Part shown: positions 1 through 9,630 of the stretch, piece by piece | Position numbering within the stretch: position 1 is the first letter of the stretch | Layout: every line of letters starts with the position of its first letter | Source: Verrucomicrobiales bacterium | GTDB lineage: Bacteria; Verrucomicrobiota; Verrucomicrobiia; Verrucomicrobiales; DEV007 | Assembly: GCA_028281705.1 (NCBI GenBank) | Contig: JANQJH010000401.1 | Location: 1 to 48,215, forward strand | Direction of reading: 5' to 3' | Length of the DNA: 48,215 nt | Program-made: the position numbers and the translations under genes | Notes under the pieces: generated by a model | Told to the model about the DNA's origin: nothing | Database searches by the model: none | Seen by the model: the letters and a program-made list of their open reading frames with translations, nothing else

Positions 1-3000
1 CCAGGAGACTTCGATGGTGTTTTCGCCAGTGCGCGTGATGTCGAGCACGGGGAGATCGTCGCCGCCGCCGTCGGGCGCGACGCCCACGATGTGGATGTCA
101 TCGAGGAGGACGGATTGATCGCCGTCGGCGACCTGTCCGAAGTCGATGGTGGCGCTGTCCCCAGTGGCGGTGAAGAAGATTTCGCCTTGGTGGTAGGGAG
201 CCTCGGCGCCGACGGGGGCCACGACTTCATCAAAGACGGCGGCACCGTCGACGGCGATGAGGAGTTGCGGTGCGTTTCCGTCGCGGGCGTTGTAGGCAAA
301 ATGGAGGGCGTAGGATTGACCCGCGGAGAGTCCTTGAATCACTTGGGAGGCCACAATCTGGCCTTGGAGGAAGAGGACTAAATCTTGATCGGGGTTGATT
401 CCATTGTTGGCAAAAGGACCGTCATCCGGTCCGGAGCGATTGGTTCCGTAGCCGCCACCGCCTTCGAAGGTCCATCCCGCGATCGAGTCTGGCTGGATGT
501 AGCCCGGCGCGTCGGCGAGGCCGCTGGCTTCGAAACTCGGATTGATGATCACGAACTCACCGGGATCGCGTCGCGTGACGGTGAGACCATCGAGGAGGAC
601 CGTGCCGTCTCCGCCCTCTTCGACGAATGAGGCCAATTCAAGGACGGCGGAGCCGGCCTGGGGAACGAAGGGGGCGTTGATGAAATGATAGGGTGCGTCG
701 GCGCCGACGGGCTCGATGGCTTCGAGAACGACGATATCCTGGCCGTCGATGCGTGCGGTGAGGGTGGGGAGATCGAAGCCCTCCCGGGAGTTGTAGTAAA
801 ACTGCAGCCAATACTGCTCCCCGGCTTCCAGGCCCAGGAGTGTCTGGGATAGAGTGAGGGTGTTCTGCATGAGGGCGATCTGGCCGCGATCGGGAATGAC
901 GCCATTATTATGGAAGGGGCCATCGGGACCGTTGGTCCCCGAGTTTCCACTGCCCTCCTTGACCCATCCTTCGACGGGGCCATAGCCGGGAGCCGCGGCG
1001 TTGGTGTTGGCTTCGAAGCTGCCGTTGGCCACCAGATTGCGCGGGATGACCAATTCGTTGACCGTGACGATCACGCTTTCGCGACTGAGACAGACGGCGT
1101 CGTCGGCAGTGATGGACAAGGTCGCGCTTCCGGTATCGCCGGTGAGGAGGTTGACCGTCTGGGTACGCTCACCGTCGTTGAGAAAGGTGAGGGTAAGTGT
1201 GCCGTTGGTGCTTCCTTCCAGGTCGGCGACGTTAGGCGAGTCGCTGGTGAAGGTGACGGCGACTTCGTTGGCCGCGTCGAAGGCTTCATCGGGAACGCGC
1301 ACCGTGACTTCACCGTTGGCGCCCTCATCGAGAATAAAGGATCCAGGCGAGACGGTGACACAGGGAAGGGCGTCGCCGCCGGGAGCGATTCGGACGTCAT
1401 CGATGAGCACGGTTTGGTCACCGACACCGGTCTGCGTGAAGACGAGCTCGGCCGTGACTCCACTGGCCTGGAAACTGAAGCTGTGCACGTGATAGGGTTG
1501 GGTGCCGCCCACGGGAAGGACGGTGGCCTCCTGGGCCAGGTTGCCGTCGATGTCGGTTTGCAGGGTGGGCGTGTTGCCGCTCCGCGCGTTGTAGGCATAA
1601 CTCAGCGTGTAGGCCTCGCCCGGTGTGAGACCGCCAATCGTTTGCCGGACGGAGGAGCCGGCGCCTTGTAGAAAGACGACGTCATCCTGGTCGGGATTGC
1701 TTCCGTTGTTGGCGAAGGGGCCGGCACCGGAGGAGTTGACGCCGTAGTTGCCTGTAGCCTCCCAGCCCGCGATGTTGAAGTTCTCTTCAGCGTCCTCGGA
1801 GCCGAGGTAGCCGGGGGGCGGCAGGGTAATGGCACCGGTGGCCTCGAAACTCGGATTGGCGATGAGGATGTCACTCGCCTCTCGCGGGGTCAAGGTGATG
1901 GCATCGACGAGAAAGGTGGCGTCGCCCTCGGCGATGCCACCAAAGGTGAGGGTGCCGGACGCGCTATCCGGAATGAAGGGAATGGAGGCGAACTGATAGG
2001 GTGTGTCAGGCCCGACGGGTTCGAGCGGCCCCTCACTGAAGAGCACCTGTTCGCCGAAAGTGACTTCGAGGATGATGGTGCCTCCGCAGCAATTGCGTGT
2101 GTTGTAGTAGAATTGCAGTTGATAATGGGCGCCCACTTCGAGCCCGCCGATCTCTTGAGAGATCCGGTTGGCTCCCTGGACGAAACCGATTTGGGCACCG
2201 TCGGGGACGACGCCGTTATCGTGAAAGGGGCCATCACTCAGATTGGTGCCGGCGCTTCCCGAGCGATTCCAGTCATCGATCTCGCCGTAGTGCGGCCAGG
2301 TTTCCGGATAGTTGCTTTCAAAACCGGGATTCCGGATGAATCCTGCTAGTGCCGTGGCGGTGACACCCGCGTTCTCGAAACACAGCGTCTTGCTGCTGGA
2401 AATGGCAAAAGTGGATTCTCCCTTGGTCAGGGCTTCGTAGCCTACCGATTGCGTGAGGGGACCGCCACTGGTGAACTCCAAAACGACGCTGCCGTCGGCG
2501 GCGGCCCCGGTGAGGGCAAAGGCGTTCAGATTGCTGTTAGAGACGGTGATGGTGACCGGACCGTCGGCCACGGCTTCTTCGGGCATCTCGATGGTCACGG
2601 CGTCGCCCGTTTGGCCGATGCTGGCGGAGAAAGCTTCGGGTGTGACGGGAACGCAGGGAATATCGGAGGCAACGCCTAACAAACGGATGTTGTCCAAGAG
2701 CACCGATTGATCACCCGCCGCCGTTTGTTCGAAGCGGATTTCATGGGTCACGCTGGTGGCGGTGAACTCCACGGTCTTGAGAAGGTAAGGATTTCCCGTG
2801 CCGACACTGGCAATGCTCTCCTCGGAAAGCGAGACGTCGTCGAGGGAGACTTTGAGCGTGGGCGAGTTACCCGACCTGGCATTGACCGCATAGGACAGGG
2901 TGTAGGTCTCGCCGACGAGAAAGGCGTTCAACGTCTGGCTGAGGGCGCTGCCTTCGCCCTGGAGGAAGGCGACGAGGTCTTGATCGGGCGCTTCTCCGTT

Positions 3001-4617
3001 GTCGGCGAAAGGACCGCTCCCACTCAAATTGACACCAAAGCCGCCAGTGGCCTCCCAGCCGGCGATCTTCTCCAGGTAGCCTGGCGCTACGACCCGGCCG
3101 CTGGCTTCGAAACTCGGGTTGGCCAGTACCAGGTCGTCAACGGAGCGCTCGACGAGACTTACGGCATCGAAGACGACGGTGGCGTCGCCCGTGGCCGCCG
3201 TGGTCAGGGAGAGCGTTCCCGAGGGATTGGCAGGCTGGAAAGTGCCGCTGAAAAAGTGGTAGGGGTTTTGGCCGCCCACCGCCGGGATCGCGGTGACGAG
3301 GTCGCCGATGACCTGATCGTCGAAAGTGACCTCGAGATCGATCGAGCGATCGCCGCAGCAATCTCTGGAATTGTAGAAAAAGCTCAAGTGATAGAGTTTC
3401 GTGGGATCGAGCCCGGAGATCTCTTGAGAGAGGTCGCTGCTTCCCTGGGTGAAAGCGATCTGCGCGCCGTCTGGAATGGCGCCGTTGTCTCCGAAGGGGC
3501 CGCCATCGTTGACGCCACTGCCGCCTATCCATTCGCCGATCTCGCCGTAGCCGGGCCACGGTTCAGGGACCGGGGAGTCCTCGAAACTCGGATTCCGGAT
3601 GAACGCCGAGGAGACACTGACTTGCAGCGGGCCACCGGCGCAAAGCGGATCGGAAACGGCGATGTCAAAGGATGCCGTGCCCCCTTTTCCCGCGATGATC
3701 CGCAGCGGCTTGGTCACATCGCCGCCCGCGGTAAAGGGGACGGTGAGTTTCCCCTGGGCGTCGGCGCCTTCGAGCGTGGCGATCTCCGGATCGCTCGAGG
3801 TGACGGTCACCGTGGCGCTATTCTCGGCCACGTAGAGCCTGGGAGCGGAGAGCGTCGCCTGGACGCTATCCCCGGCCAGGAGAGCCGTGGAGGAGGCCGA
3901 GAGGGTGACGCAGGGAAGGCCGGTCTCGAGATCCGACCGGATTTCGATGTCGTCAAAACTGGCCAGAGCATCGTCTTCGACGGAGCGGGCATAGGATCCA
4001 AAGGCGAAGACGATTCCCTCGGCGAGGGGGAAATCGACCTCAGCGCCTAACTGATCATCGAGGTAGATCGCGACGGTGCTGCCGTTGGCTTCCAGGCGGA
4101 TGATGTGCGAGCCGAAATCTTCGTCCAGGGTATCAAAGGCATCGATGTTGGTGCCCGAGCCCGTGGGGTTATCCCCCTCCTGACCGATGAGCCGATTGTA
4201 CTGCCACCCGCCTTCGCCGATGTTCTGACTGACAAAGATATAACGGGACCGATCACTGTTGGAAAGCCAGACGCCGGACCTGGTGATGCCGACCCCGTCA
4301 TCTAACACACGTGTGATCTGACAGATCAGCGGATTGGCTTCCGAAGCGGCGAAGGTCTTTTCCGTGCGCAGGGCAAAACCGCCCCAGAAATCGGAGAGAG
4401 CGGTGACTTCGATCTGCATGGCCCCGTCGATGATGCCACCGCCGACGTCGATCGTCCCGGTTTCGAAGGGGCGGTCGTCAAAGCTCCAATGCGGCGCGAG
4501 CACGCCATCGTCAAAGCTGTCGGAGAGGACGATCTCCTGGGCCGGTGCGGGCAAAAGAAAGGCCGCTACGGCGGCGAGCGGAAGGAGAGATCGGATCCAA
4601 GCAAGCGAAGGTTTCAT
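1..4617 (-). CDS. Giant secreted repeat protein, C-terminus beyond left edge
   Basis: The minus frame is open from ATG 4617 to base 1 (1539 codons, no stop), so the gene continues left of the window. Residues 1-26 form a signal peptide ending near APAQ. Residues about 27-215 look like a concanavalin/LamG-type beta-sandwich. Then a supermodule of about 430 residues occurs three times. Each has a linker of about 100 residues with a Cys near each end (starting near residues 235, 655 and 1086), followed by two jelly-roll, carbohydrate-binding-like repeats of about 155 residues. A-type repeats start near 339, 759 and 1195; B-type near 495, 917 and 1356. Repeat hallmarks are NPSFEA, GW, GPFxxNG, PDQD, FLQG and SVLLDD. 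The first two A repeats carry a vicinal CC. Its ATG overlaps the stop of the upstream CotH gene (ATGA), implying coupled translation. Likely an extracellular matrix, adhesin or glycan-binding protein; ligand unknown. Confidence 0.85.
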   Translation of the reverse strand, partial: MKPSLAWIRSLLPLAAVAAFLLPAPAQEIVLSDSFDDGVLAPHWSFDDRPFETGTIDVGGGIIDGAMQIEVTALSDFWGGFALRTEKTFAASEANPLICQITRVLDDGVGITRSGVWLSNSDRSRYIFVSQNIGEGGWQYNRLIGQEGDNPTGSGTNIDAFDTLDEDFGSHIIRLEANGSTVAIYLDDQLGAEVDFPLAEGIVFAFGSYARSVEDDALASFDDIEIRSDLETGLPCVTLSASSTALLAGDSVQATLSAPRLYVAENSATVTVTSSDPEIATLEGADAQGKLTVPFTAGGDVTKPLRIIAGKGGTASFDIAVSDPLCAGGPLQVSVSSAFIRNPSFEDSPVPEPWPGYGEIGEWIGGSGVNDGGPFGDNGAIPDGAQIAFTQGSSDLSQEISGLDPTKLYHLSFFYNSRDCCGDRSIDLEVTFDDQVIGDLVTAIPAVGGQNPYHFFSGTFQPANPSGTLSLTTAATGDATVVFDAVSLVERSVDDLVLANPSFEASGRVVAPGYLEKIAGWEATGGFGVNLSGSGPFADNGEAPDQDLVAFLQGEGSALSQTLNAFLVGETYTLSYAVNARSGNSPTLKVSLDDVSLSEESIASVGTGNPYLLKTVEFTATSVTHEIRFEQTAAGDQSVLLDNIRLLGVASDIPCVPVTPEAFSASIGQTGDAVTIEMPEEAVADGPVTITVSNSNLNAFALTGAAADGSVVLEFTSGGPLTQSVGYEALTKGESTFAISSSKTLCFENAGVTATALAGFIRNPGFESNYPETWPHYGEIDDWNRSGSAGTNLSDGPFHDNGVVPDGAQIGFVQGANRISQEIGGLEVGAHYQLQFYYNTRNCCGGTIILEVTFGEQVLFSEGPLEPVGPDTPYQFASIPFIPDSASGTLTFGGIAEGDATFLVDAITLTPREASDILIANPSFEATGAITLPPPGYLGSEDAEENFNIAGWEATGNYGVNSSGAGPFANNGSNPDQDDVVFLQGAGSSVRQTIGGLTPGEAYTLSYAYNARSGNTPTLQTDIDGNLAQEATVLPVGGTQPYHVHSFSFQASGVTAELVFTQTGVGDQTVLIDDVRIAPGGDALPCVTVSPGSFILDEGANGEVTVRVPDEAFDAANEVAVTFTSDSPNVADLEGSTNGTLTLTFLNDGERTQTVNLLTGDTGSATLSITADDAVCLSRESVIVTVNELVIPRNLVANGSFEANTNAAAPGYGPVEGWVKEGSGNSGTNGPDGPFHNNGVIPDRGQIALMQNTLTLSQTLLGLEAGEQYWLQFYYNSREGFDLPTLTARIDGQDIVVLEAIEPVGADAPYHFINAPFVPQAGSAVLELASFVEEGGDGTVLLDGLTVTRRDPGEFVIINPSFEASGLADAPGYIQPDSIAGWTFEGGGGYGTNRSGPDDGPFANNGINPDQDLVLFLQGQIVASQVIQGLSAGQSYALHFAYNARDGNAPQLLIAVDGAAVFDEVVAPVGAEAPYHQGEIFFTATGDSATIDFGQVADGDQSVLLDDIHIVGVAPDGGGDDLPVLDITRTGENTIEVSW

Positions 4618-7600
4618 GGGGCGAAGAGTTTGGGGTTCAGCCGGTAGCGAATGCGATAAAATTGGCCTAGTTCCTCGGTCGGTTTCCAGGTCGAAATTGA
4701 GAAATCGGTCGCGGGATCGCGGTCCCTGGCGACGAGTTCGAGGGATTCGCCGGCGTCTTCCCAGGAAATGAGGTCTTGAGAGGTTTCGAGAGTCCAGGCC
4801 ACATCGTCGGCCGCGCTGCGGAGTCTCAAAGTGAGTTCGCCGCTGTCGTTGACCACCAGGGGTGTCTGGCCGCCAAAGGCATAGACGTCGAGCGGAACAG
4901 GATCGGCATGGGGCTCCGCCTCGTCCTGGCCCGGCGTGCCGGCACTCTCCAGGCTGGCGCGCCAGGCGAAAGGATCTTGTGGATCTCCATTGCGGAAGAC
5001 CAGGGAATAGCCTCCGCCGTCGGCCTTTTCGGGCCATGGGAGGGCATCGCGGTAACGGAATTCTTGAATGAGTCCCCCCGCGCGGTCTTCGAGCCGCAGT
5101 GTCTCTCCGCCGTTGCTCAGTTTGGTATCTCCGTAAGTGCCGAGAATGGGCAGGCCCTCACCATAAACGACTTCGAAGGCGGTGCGGTCTCGCACCAGCA
5201 GTGTGATCTCGCCAGGACTGAGCACGGTGGGCCCGGTATCCGGATCCGGGCTGTGTTCCCATGTTAGGCCGCGGGTGAAACGGATGCCCGTGAGATCGAT
5301 GGGATGCGGTCCCACGTTTTGCAGTTCGAGAAACTCGCTATCGAGGGAGTCGTCCTCGGGATGGTAGTGGATCTCCGCGATGATGAGATTCCCGGCGGCG
5401 GCGGCTTCCACGGCGCCGGTATGGGTCACGGTGATGGTGTCATTGCCGGGGGTGAAGAACGAGCCCAGTTCGCGGCCCTGGAAATCGATGGCTTGCAAGG
5501 TGAAGACGTTTTCTCCCAGAGTGAGCGGCAGTTCGGCTTGCCAGACATTGATGTCGGTCCAGGTGAGATCGAGGAATTCGCCAGTGGCCTCGTTACGGAT
5601 GTTCCGGATATCGATCCAGCCCTGGCCTTCGATGAGCACGGAGGGAGCGTCGGTCTCGAATCCGTTGCCCCGGTTTGTCGTGATCTGAAAGAGACTGCTG
5701 ACCTCGTTCTTCAAACGGGAGGCGACAAAGTTCCCTCGCGCTTCGATGTAGTCGAGGAAACGCTGGTCGTAGTGGCTGTTTCCCGTGATCTCGTCGAGAT
5801 GCGCGATCCAGGGCGCCATGGCATCGGTGTTGAAGGCGGTCTCGATGATGTCATTGAGGTGTCCGTAGAAGAGCCGTTTGTTTTCCGGCAGATTGATGAA
5901 TCGGGCGAGATTGGTGTTGCCCCGGCCTAACAAGTTGGCGTTCGGGGAGTAATAGAAGGCGTGATCCAGGTCCCAGGGGAAAGCGAGGACCCGGCCGTCC
6001 GAGGGGCGGGTGTAGAGCACGAGATTGTGCTCCAGGCCCATGTTGTAGGTGTCCGCCACGCCGATGAGAGATTGAAAGGCAAAGGCGCGCATCCATTGAT
6101 CGACATCGATGGCCTGGGGGATGAGCTCGCGTCTTAGCGTATCTGTCCGGCTGGAGAAGGCGTCGCCCAGCCGGATGATCCCGGTGAAATCATCACGATC
6201 GCGATTGTTCGTCGGGATGAAATTGAAACGGTAGGCCTCCTTGTCATCGCGCATGTCCTGGATATCGATGCCCCGAACGGTGGAGTAGGGTCCTTTGAGT
6301 CCGTCGGACCGGCCGTCGACGGTGCTGGTCGGATGGTAGATGAGTTCGAATTTGTGGGTCGCTCCGCGGGCGCCGTCCTCGTATTGGCTATCGAGGTAGA
6401 TGGCGCCATAGCGAGCCATGCGCAATTGTGCCAGGCTCGATTCACTGACGTTGGGCGTCTCGACGTAAATGACGTCTTCGTAGGTGGTGGGAATCCCGCG
6501 GGCGCGCTGGGCGATCTGGTTGAGCACGAGTTCGTTGACCCCGGCGCCGACCTTGACTTCAAAGTGGCCGTTGGAAGTTCCGTTAGGCATGACGGATCCG
6601 CGATCGATGGCGATGGAATCGTGAACGCCGCGGTAGGGATGCTCTTTGCCAAAGGAGACATTGAAGCCCATGCGATTGCTGCGGCGTCCGTAGGGGCTGC
6701 TCCGCAGGCGGATGCCGACATCGAAATGATAGTCTTCTCCATTGGCCACGAGGGTGCCTCCGATGCGCCCGTTACTCACGGCGTGTTCCGCGCGGCGCAT
6801 GGCGGCATGTTCCTCCGGAAGCATGAGCAAGCGCACATGGCTGACCGGGCTCTCCCCAGTGCGGGGCGGGCCGAAGCGCAAGAGGGCCCGGGAATCGCGT
6901 GCCGCCGCGGGAAAGGCGGAGGTGGCGTTTTCGCCATCGGTGGCTTCGACATAGAATTGGACCAGCGTGCCGTTCGCTTGTGGGGGAATCCGCCCCGAAT
7001 AGCGGTCTTGTCCCTCGGTCAGGGTCATGGGGGCGGATTGCCATTCGCCGCCGGCCGAGCGGTGCCAGAGGGCGAGGGCGGCCACGCCCTGGTGATCGGT
7101 GGCCTCGACGGAAATGGTGACATCGTCATCGGCCACTGGAGCCAGGGGCGTCACTTGCAGCCGGCTGATGGTGGGGCCGATGTTCCCGCCGGCGGATGCG
7201 CCGTTGGCCCGCCCTGGAGTTCCTAACTGTTCGGGTATCGGAAGGACGTGGGAGCGGCCCAGCCGATTGAGGTAGAGGCGGGTGTTGAGCAGCGGTGAAC
7301 CCGCGACCCACTTGGCTCGTAGCGAGATGGCGTAGGTCTGCTGGGCATCGAGTTTATGTCCCGTAAGGAAGGTGGAAGAAACGTTGTTGTAGGTGTGTTC
7401 GATGGCGCCATCGGCCCGGAGCCGGAGCCGGTAGGATTTCGGGGAAATGGCAGGATCGGCTTCCACTTCGCTGGCGGCATGGGTTCCCAGCATGCGCCAG
7501 TCCGTCACTTCTCCGGAGAACACGTTCATCCGTTGGAAATCACCGTTCTTCATGAGCTCGACGGCGGCTCCACCAGGGTCCTCGATCACGCTGACGTCGT

Positions 7601-9110
7601 CGACCAGGGCTTCGCCGGCGCCTAACAAACCCATGAGAAACTCGTGGAAGTTGCTCGGATTATTGCTCCGGACGGGCTCGTTGCCGCGCCCTTCGTAGTG
7701 GATGTCGACCCATTCCGACTTCTCCTCCTCGCGGCTTCCGGCCCAGGATTCGGGGATGGCGTTGTCGGCCCAGGGATCGCGGAGTTCCAGGCTGCTACCC
7801 CCGCCGTCGGCAAAGCGGGGCCAGCGGCCACTGTCATAGTAACGCACGGTGTCGGCCAGATTCCCCTTGGCGTCGAGGAGGGAGATGGTGTCTGAACGAT
7901 TACTCAGTTTGCCCGCGAATTCGCCCAGGACAGTGATGTCGGGATACTTGGCTTTCAGTGCCGCGGCATCGCGGGCGATGACCAAGTAGCCGTCAGGCGG
8001 AAGCGTGCTTTGCGGGGGAAACTCAAAACGAATGCCGCCCTCGATGGTCCATCCTGACAAATCGACTGCCGAATCGCTTCGATTGTAGAGTTCGACCCAC
8101 TCCTCCGCTCTCTCGGTGTAGTCATTGACCACGGTGTCCGGATCGTCGAAGAGAGGTGGGAAATGGTACATGATCTCATTGATCACCACCGCCTCTTGCA
8201 GGTTCACCAGGTTGGGAGAACCCGGGGTGCGGCGTTCGGTGAAATGCCAGGCGAGATCATTTTCCATGCGCCCCCGGTCGCGCTCGCGGACCCGGACGGC
8301 GTCGAGCAGGTGGCCTTGATCATCGAAGAGAAAGAGGGGTTCGCCGCTCTCGATGAGCATGTCTTCGAGAACGAGGTAGGCTCCGGGGGAGACGGTTTTC
8401 TCGTCGAGACTGACGGTGGTGCCACCTCGGAGGCGGAGTTCGTAGCCATTCAGAGTCAGCGCGGCGGCTCCCCGGTAATGCAGCTCGGCGAAGCCGGTTC
8501 CGACCTCGGATAGCAGAAGATCTCCCTGCGGGGCCATGTTGATGTTGGCGCCGCCGGGCGTTCCGCCTACTTGGAGGCTTGATGTCCAGCTGCCGACTTC
8601 GGCGGTAGCGATTGGCGGCCGGCGTTTTGACAGGGTGATCCCGGATCCGTCCGGACCCGGTGGCCAGGCACGGTCGTCGCGGTAAGCCAGTTGATCCATG
8701 AGACGATGGTTTCGATCCCTGAGGGAAATGGTTTCGCCACCATTGTCCAACTGACCGTCGAACGGTCCCAGGGCGTTCTCGAGAGGATTGCCGGCCCCTT
8801 GCACGACGGTGAAGCTCCCGGGTTCGACCACGGTGCCCTCGGGGAATTCAAACTGGATCCCGCCCGTGAGACGCCAGCCGGACAGGTCCACGCGGATGGA
8901 CATCTGGTTGTGAAGTTCGATCCATTCGGCTTCCTGTGCGGAGGCGGGATGGTAATGGATTTCGTTGAAGGTGACCACGGCGTCCGAGCCGGAGGACGGT
9001 TTGGGAAGAAAAAGGCCGAGGGCGAGGACCGGGGCGAGTTGTGCGAGCCAAGGAACTCGTGGGAGCGGGTGGTTCACAGAGATGAAGGGGTGAGGTTTTT
9101 TTGCACGCAT
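4614..9110 (-). CDS. Secreted CotH-kinase/lamin-tail-domain protein (1498 aa)
   Basis: The N-terminus has a basic stretch and a hydrophobic segment (residues about 22-42), consistent with export. Lamin-tail domains (LTD) are visible near residues 44-175 and 305-460 (motifs NEIHYHP, NEIMYH, ELYNRSDSAVDLSGW, SNRSDTISL), with a weaker one between them and a fourth near 1240-1390 (AEIHYHP). Residues about 495-640 resemble a jelly-roll module and about 650-730 an Fn3/Ig-like domain. The CotH kinase-like region spans about 750-1150, with the hallmark PWDLDHAF near 1044. CotH of Bacillus spore coats is an atypical secretory kinase; the substrate here is unknown. The C-terminal segment has the ETSQDLISW type of motif common in secreted proteins of this phylum. 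No Shine-Dalgarno precedes the ATG. The stop overlaps the start of the giant repeat gene, so the two are probably co-expressed and may interact (inference). Confidence 0.9.
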   Translation of the reverse strand: MRAKKPHPFISVNHPLPRVPWLAQLAPVLALGLFLPKPSSGSDAVVTFNEIHYHPASAQEAEWIELHNQMSIRVDLSGWRLTGGIQFEFPEGTVVEPGSFTVVQGAGNPLENALGPFDGQLDNGGETISLRDRNHRLMDQLAYRDDRAWPPGPDGSGITLSKRRPPIATAEVGSWTSSLQVGGTPGGANINMAPQGDLLLSEVGTGFAELHYRGAAALTLNGYELRLRGGTTVSLDEKTVSPGAYLVLEDMLIESGEPLFLFDDQGHLLDAVRVRERDRGRMENDLAWHFTERRTPGSPNLVNLQEAVVINEIMYHFPPLFDDPDTVVNDYTERAEEWVELYNRSDSAVDLSGWTIEGGIRFEFPPQSTLPPDGYLVIARDAAALKAKYPDITVLGEFAGKLSNRSDTISLLDAKGNLADTVRYYDSGRWPRFADGGGSSLELRDPWADNAIPESWAGSREEEKSEWVDIHYEGRGNEPVRSNNPSNFHEFLMGLLGAGEALVDDVSVIEDPGGAAVELMKNGDFQRMNVFSGEVTDWRMLGTHAASEVEADPAISPKSYRLRLRADGAIEHTYNNVSSTFLTGHKLDAQQTYAISLRAKWVAGSPLLNTRLYLNRLGRSHVLPIPEQLGTPGRANGASAGGNIGPTISRLQVTPLAPVADDDVTISVEATDHQGVAALALWHRSAGGEWQSAPMTLTEGQDRYSGRIPPQANGTLVQFYVEATDGENATSAFPAAARDSRALLRFGPPRTGESPVSHVRLLMLPEEHAAMRRAEHAVSNGRIGGTLVANGEDYHFDVGIRLRSSPYGRRSNRMGFNVSFGKEHPYRGVHDSIAIDRGSVMPNGTSNGHFEVKVGAGVNELVLNQIAQRARGIPTTYEDVIYVETPNVSESSLAQLRMARYGAIYLDSQYEDGARGATHKFELIYHPTSTVDGRSDGLKGPYSTVRGIDIQDMRDDKEAYRFNFIPTNNRDRDDFTGIIRLGDAFSSRTDTLRRELIPQAIDVDQWMRAFAFQSLIGVADTYNMGLEHNLVLYTRPSDGRVLAFPWDLDHAFYYSPNANLLGRGNTNLARFINLPENKRLFYGHLNDIIETAFNTDAMAPWIAHLDEITGNSHYDQRFLDYIEARGNFVASRLKNEVSSLFQITTNRGNGFETDAPSVLIEGQGWIDIRNIRNEATGEFLDLTWTDINVWQAELPLTLGENVFTLQAIDFQGRELGSFFTPGNDTITVTHTGAVEAAAAGNLIIAEIHYHPEDDSLDSEFLELQNVGPHPIDLTGIRFTRGLTWEHSPDPDTGPTVLSPGEITLLVRDRTAFEVVYGEGLPILGTYGDTKLSNGGETLRLEDRAGGLIQEFRYRDALPWPEKADGGGYSLVFRNGDPQDPFAWRASLESAGTPGQDEAEPHADPVPLDVYAFGGQTPLVVNDSGELTLRLRSAADDVAWTLETSQDLISWEDAGESLELVARDRDPATDFSISTWKPTEELGQFYRIRYRLNPKLFAP

Positions 9111-9630
9111 GAATCTAAGGAGAAGCGTGCATTGAGGGAAATGATAGATCGTCCAACGGACCTAGTTGGTGAGGGCGAGAACAGCTGGTTGAAAAGGAGG
9201 GAGAGGTGTGGTGAGAAGTGATGATTTGAGGAGGTCCCCAATCGCATCCAAGCGCTCTTGGCGGTCCTCCAAGCCTACTAGATCACGAGGGCAAAAATCC
9301 GGCCAGTTTTCTCTCTTCCGGGGGGCTTTACGGAGGTGGACGCACTAGGGATCGCCTTAGAGCCTGCACGGATATATACAAATCGTTTGGTATGGTCATT
9401 TGTTTAAGAAGGCCAGACAATATAAATCATCATAATTATAAGGTTCGGCGGAGTGATTTATTGAAATTGACAAATCGGCCTTCATTCGGGGAGTCTTGAT
9501 TCGACGGTAATACCATCGTGATGAAGTCATTAGCCACTTTCAGATTTGAGACTCATTTTTTCATTCCATTGACATGGGCTGGGAGCACTGAGCTAATGTG
9601 ACAACACCTCGGCGGTGCCCGCCCAGCACC
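9111..9630. other. AT-rich divergent intergenic spacer
   Basis: This is about 520 bp between the divergent CotH gene and the SET-domain gene. The part from about 9360 to 9560 is clearly richer in A/T than the rest of the window. I see no convincing ORF, tRNA fold or long inverted repeat. It presumably holds the promoters of both flanking genes. Confidence 0.6.
9569..9599 (+). promoter_or_regulatory. Candidate sigma-70-like promoter for the SET gene
   Basis: A perfect TTGACA (9569-9574) is followed after 19 bp by TAATGT (9594-9599). The spacer is two bases longer than optimal. Transcription would begin near 9606, which would exclude the GTG at 9598 as start and leave a leader of about 25 nt before ATG 9631. 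Confidence 0.35.

Noticed and set aside
2707-4050. 447-codon plus-strand open frame
   Set aside because: It lies opposite the giant repeat gene. The protein is low in recognisable motifs, while the minus frame has a signal peptide and clear repeats. It is a shadow of GC-rich coding sequence, as are the frames at 910-1671, 2097-2710 and 91-381.
9467-9513. TTGACA at 9467 as promoter
   Set aside because: No acceptable -10 box lies 16-19 bp downstream; the pair at 9569/9594 is better.
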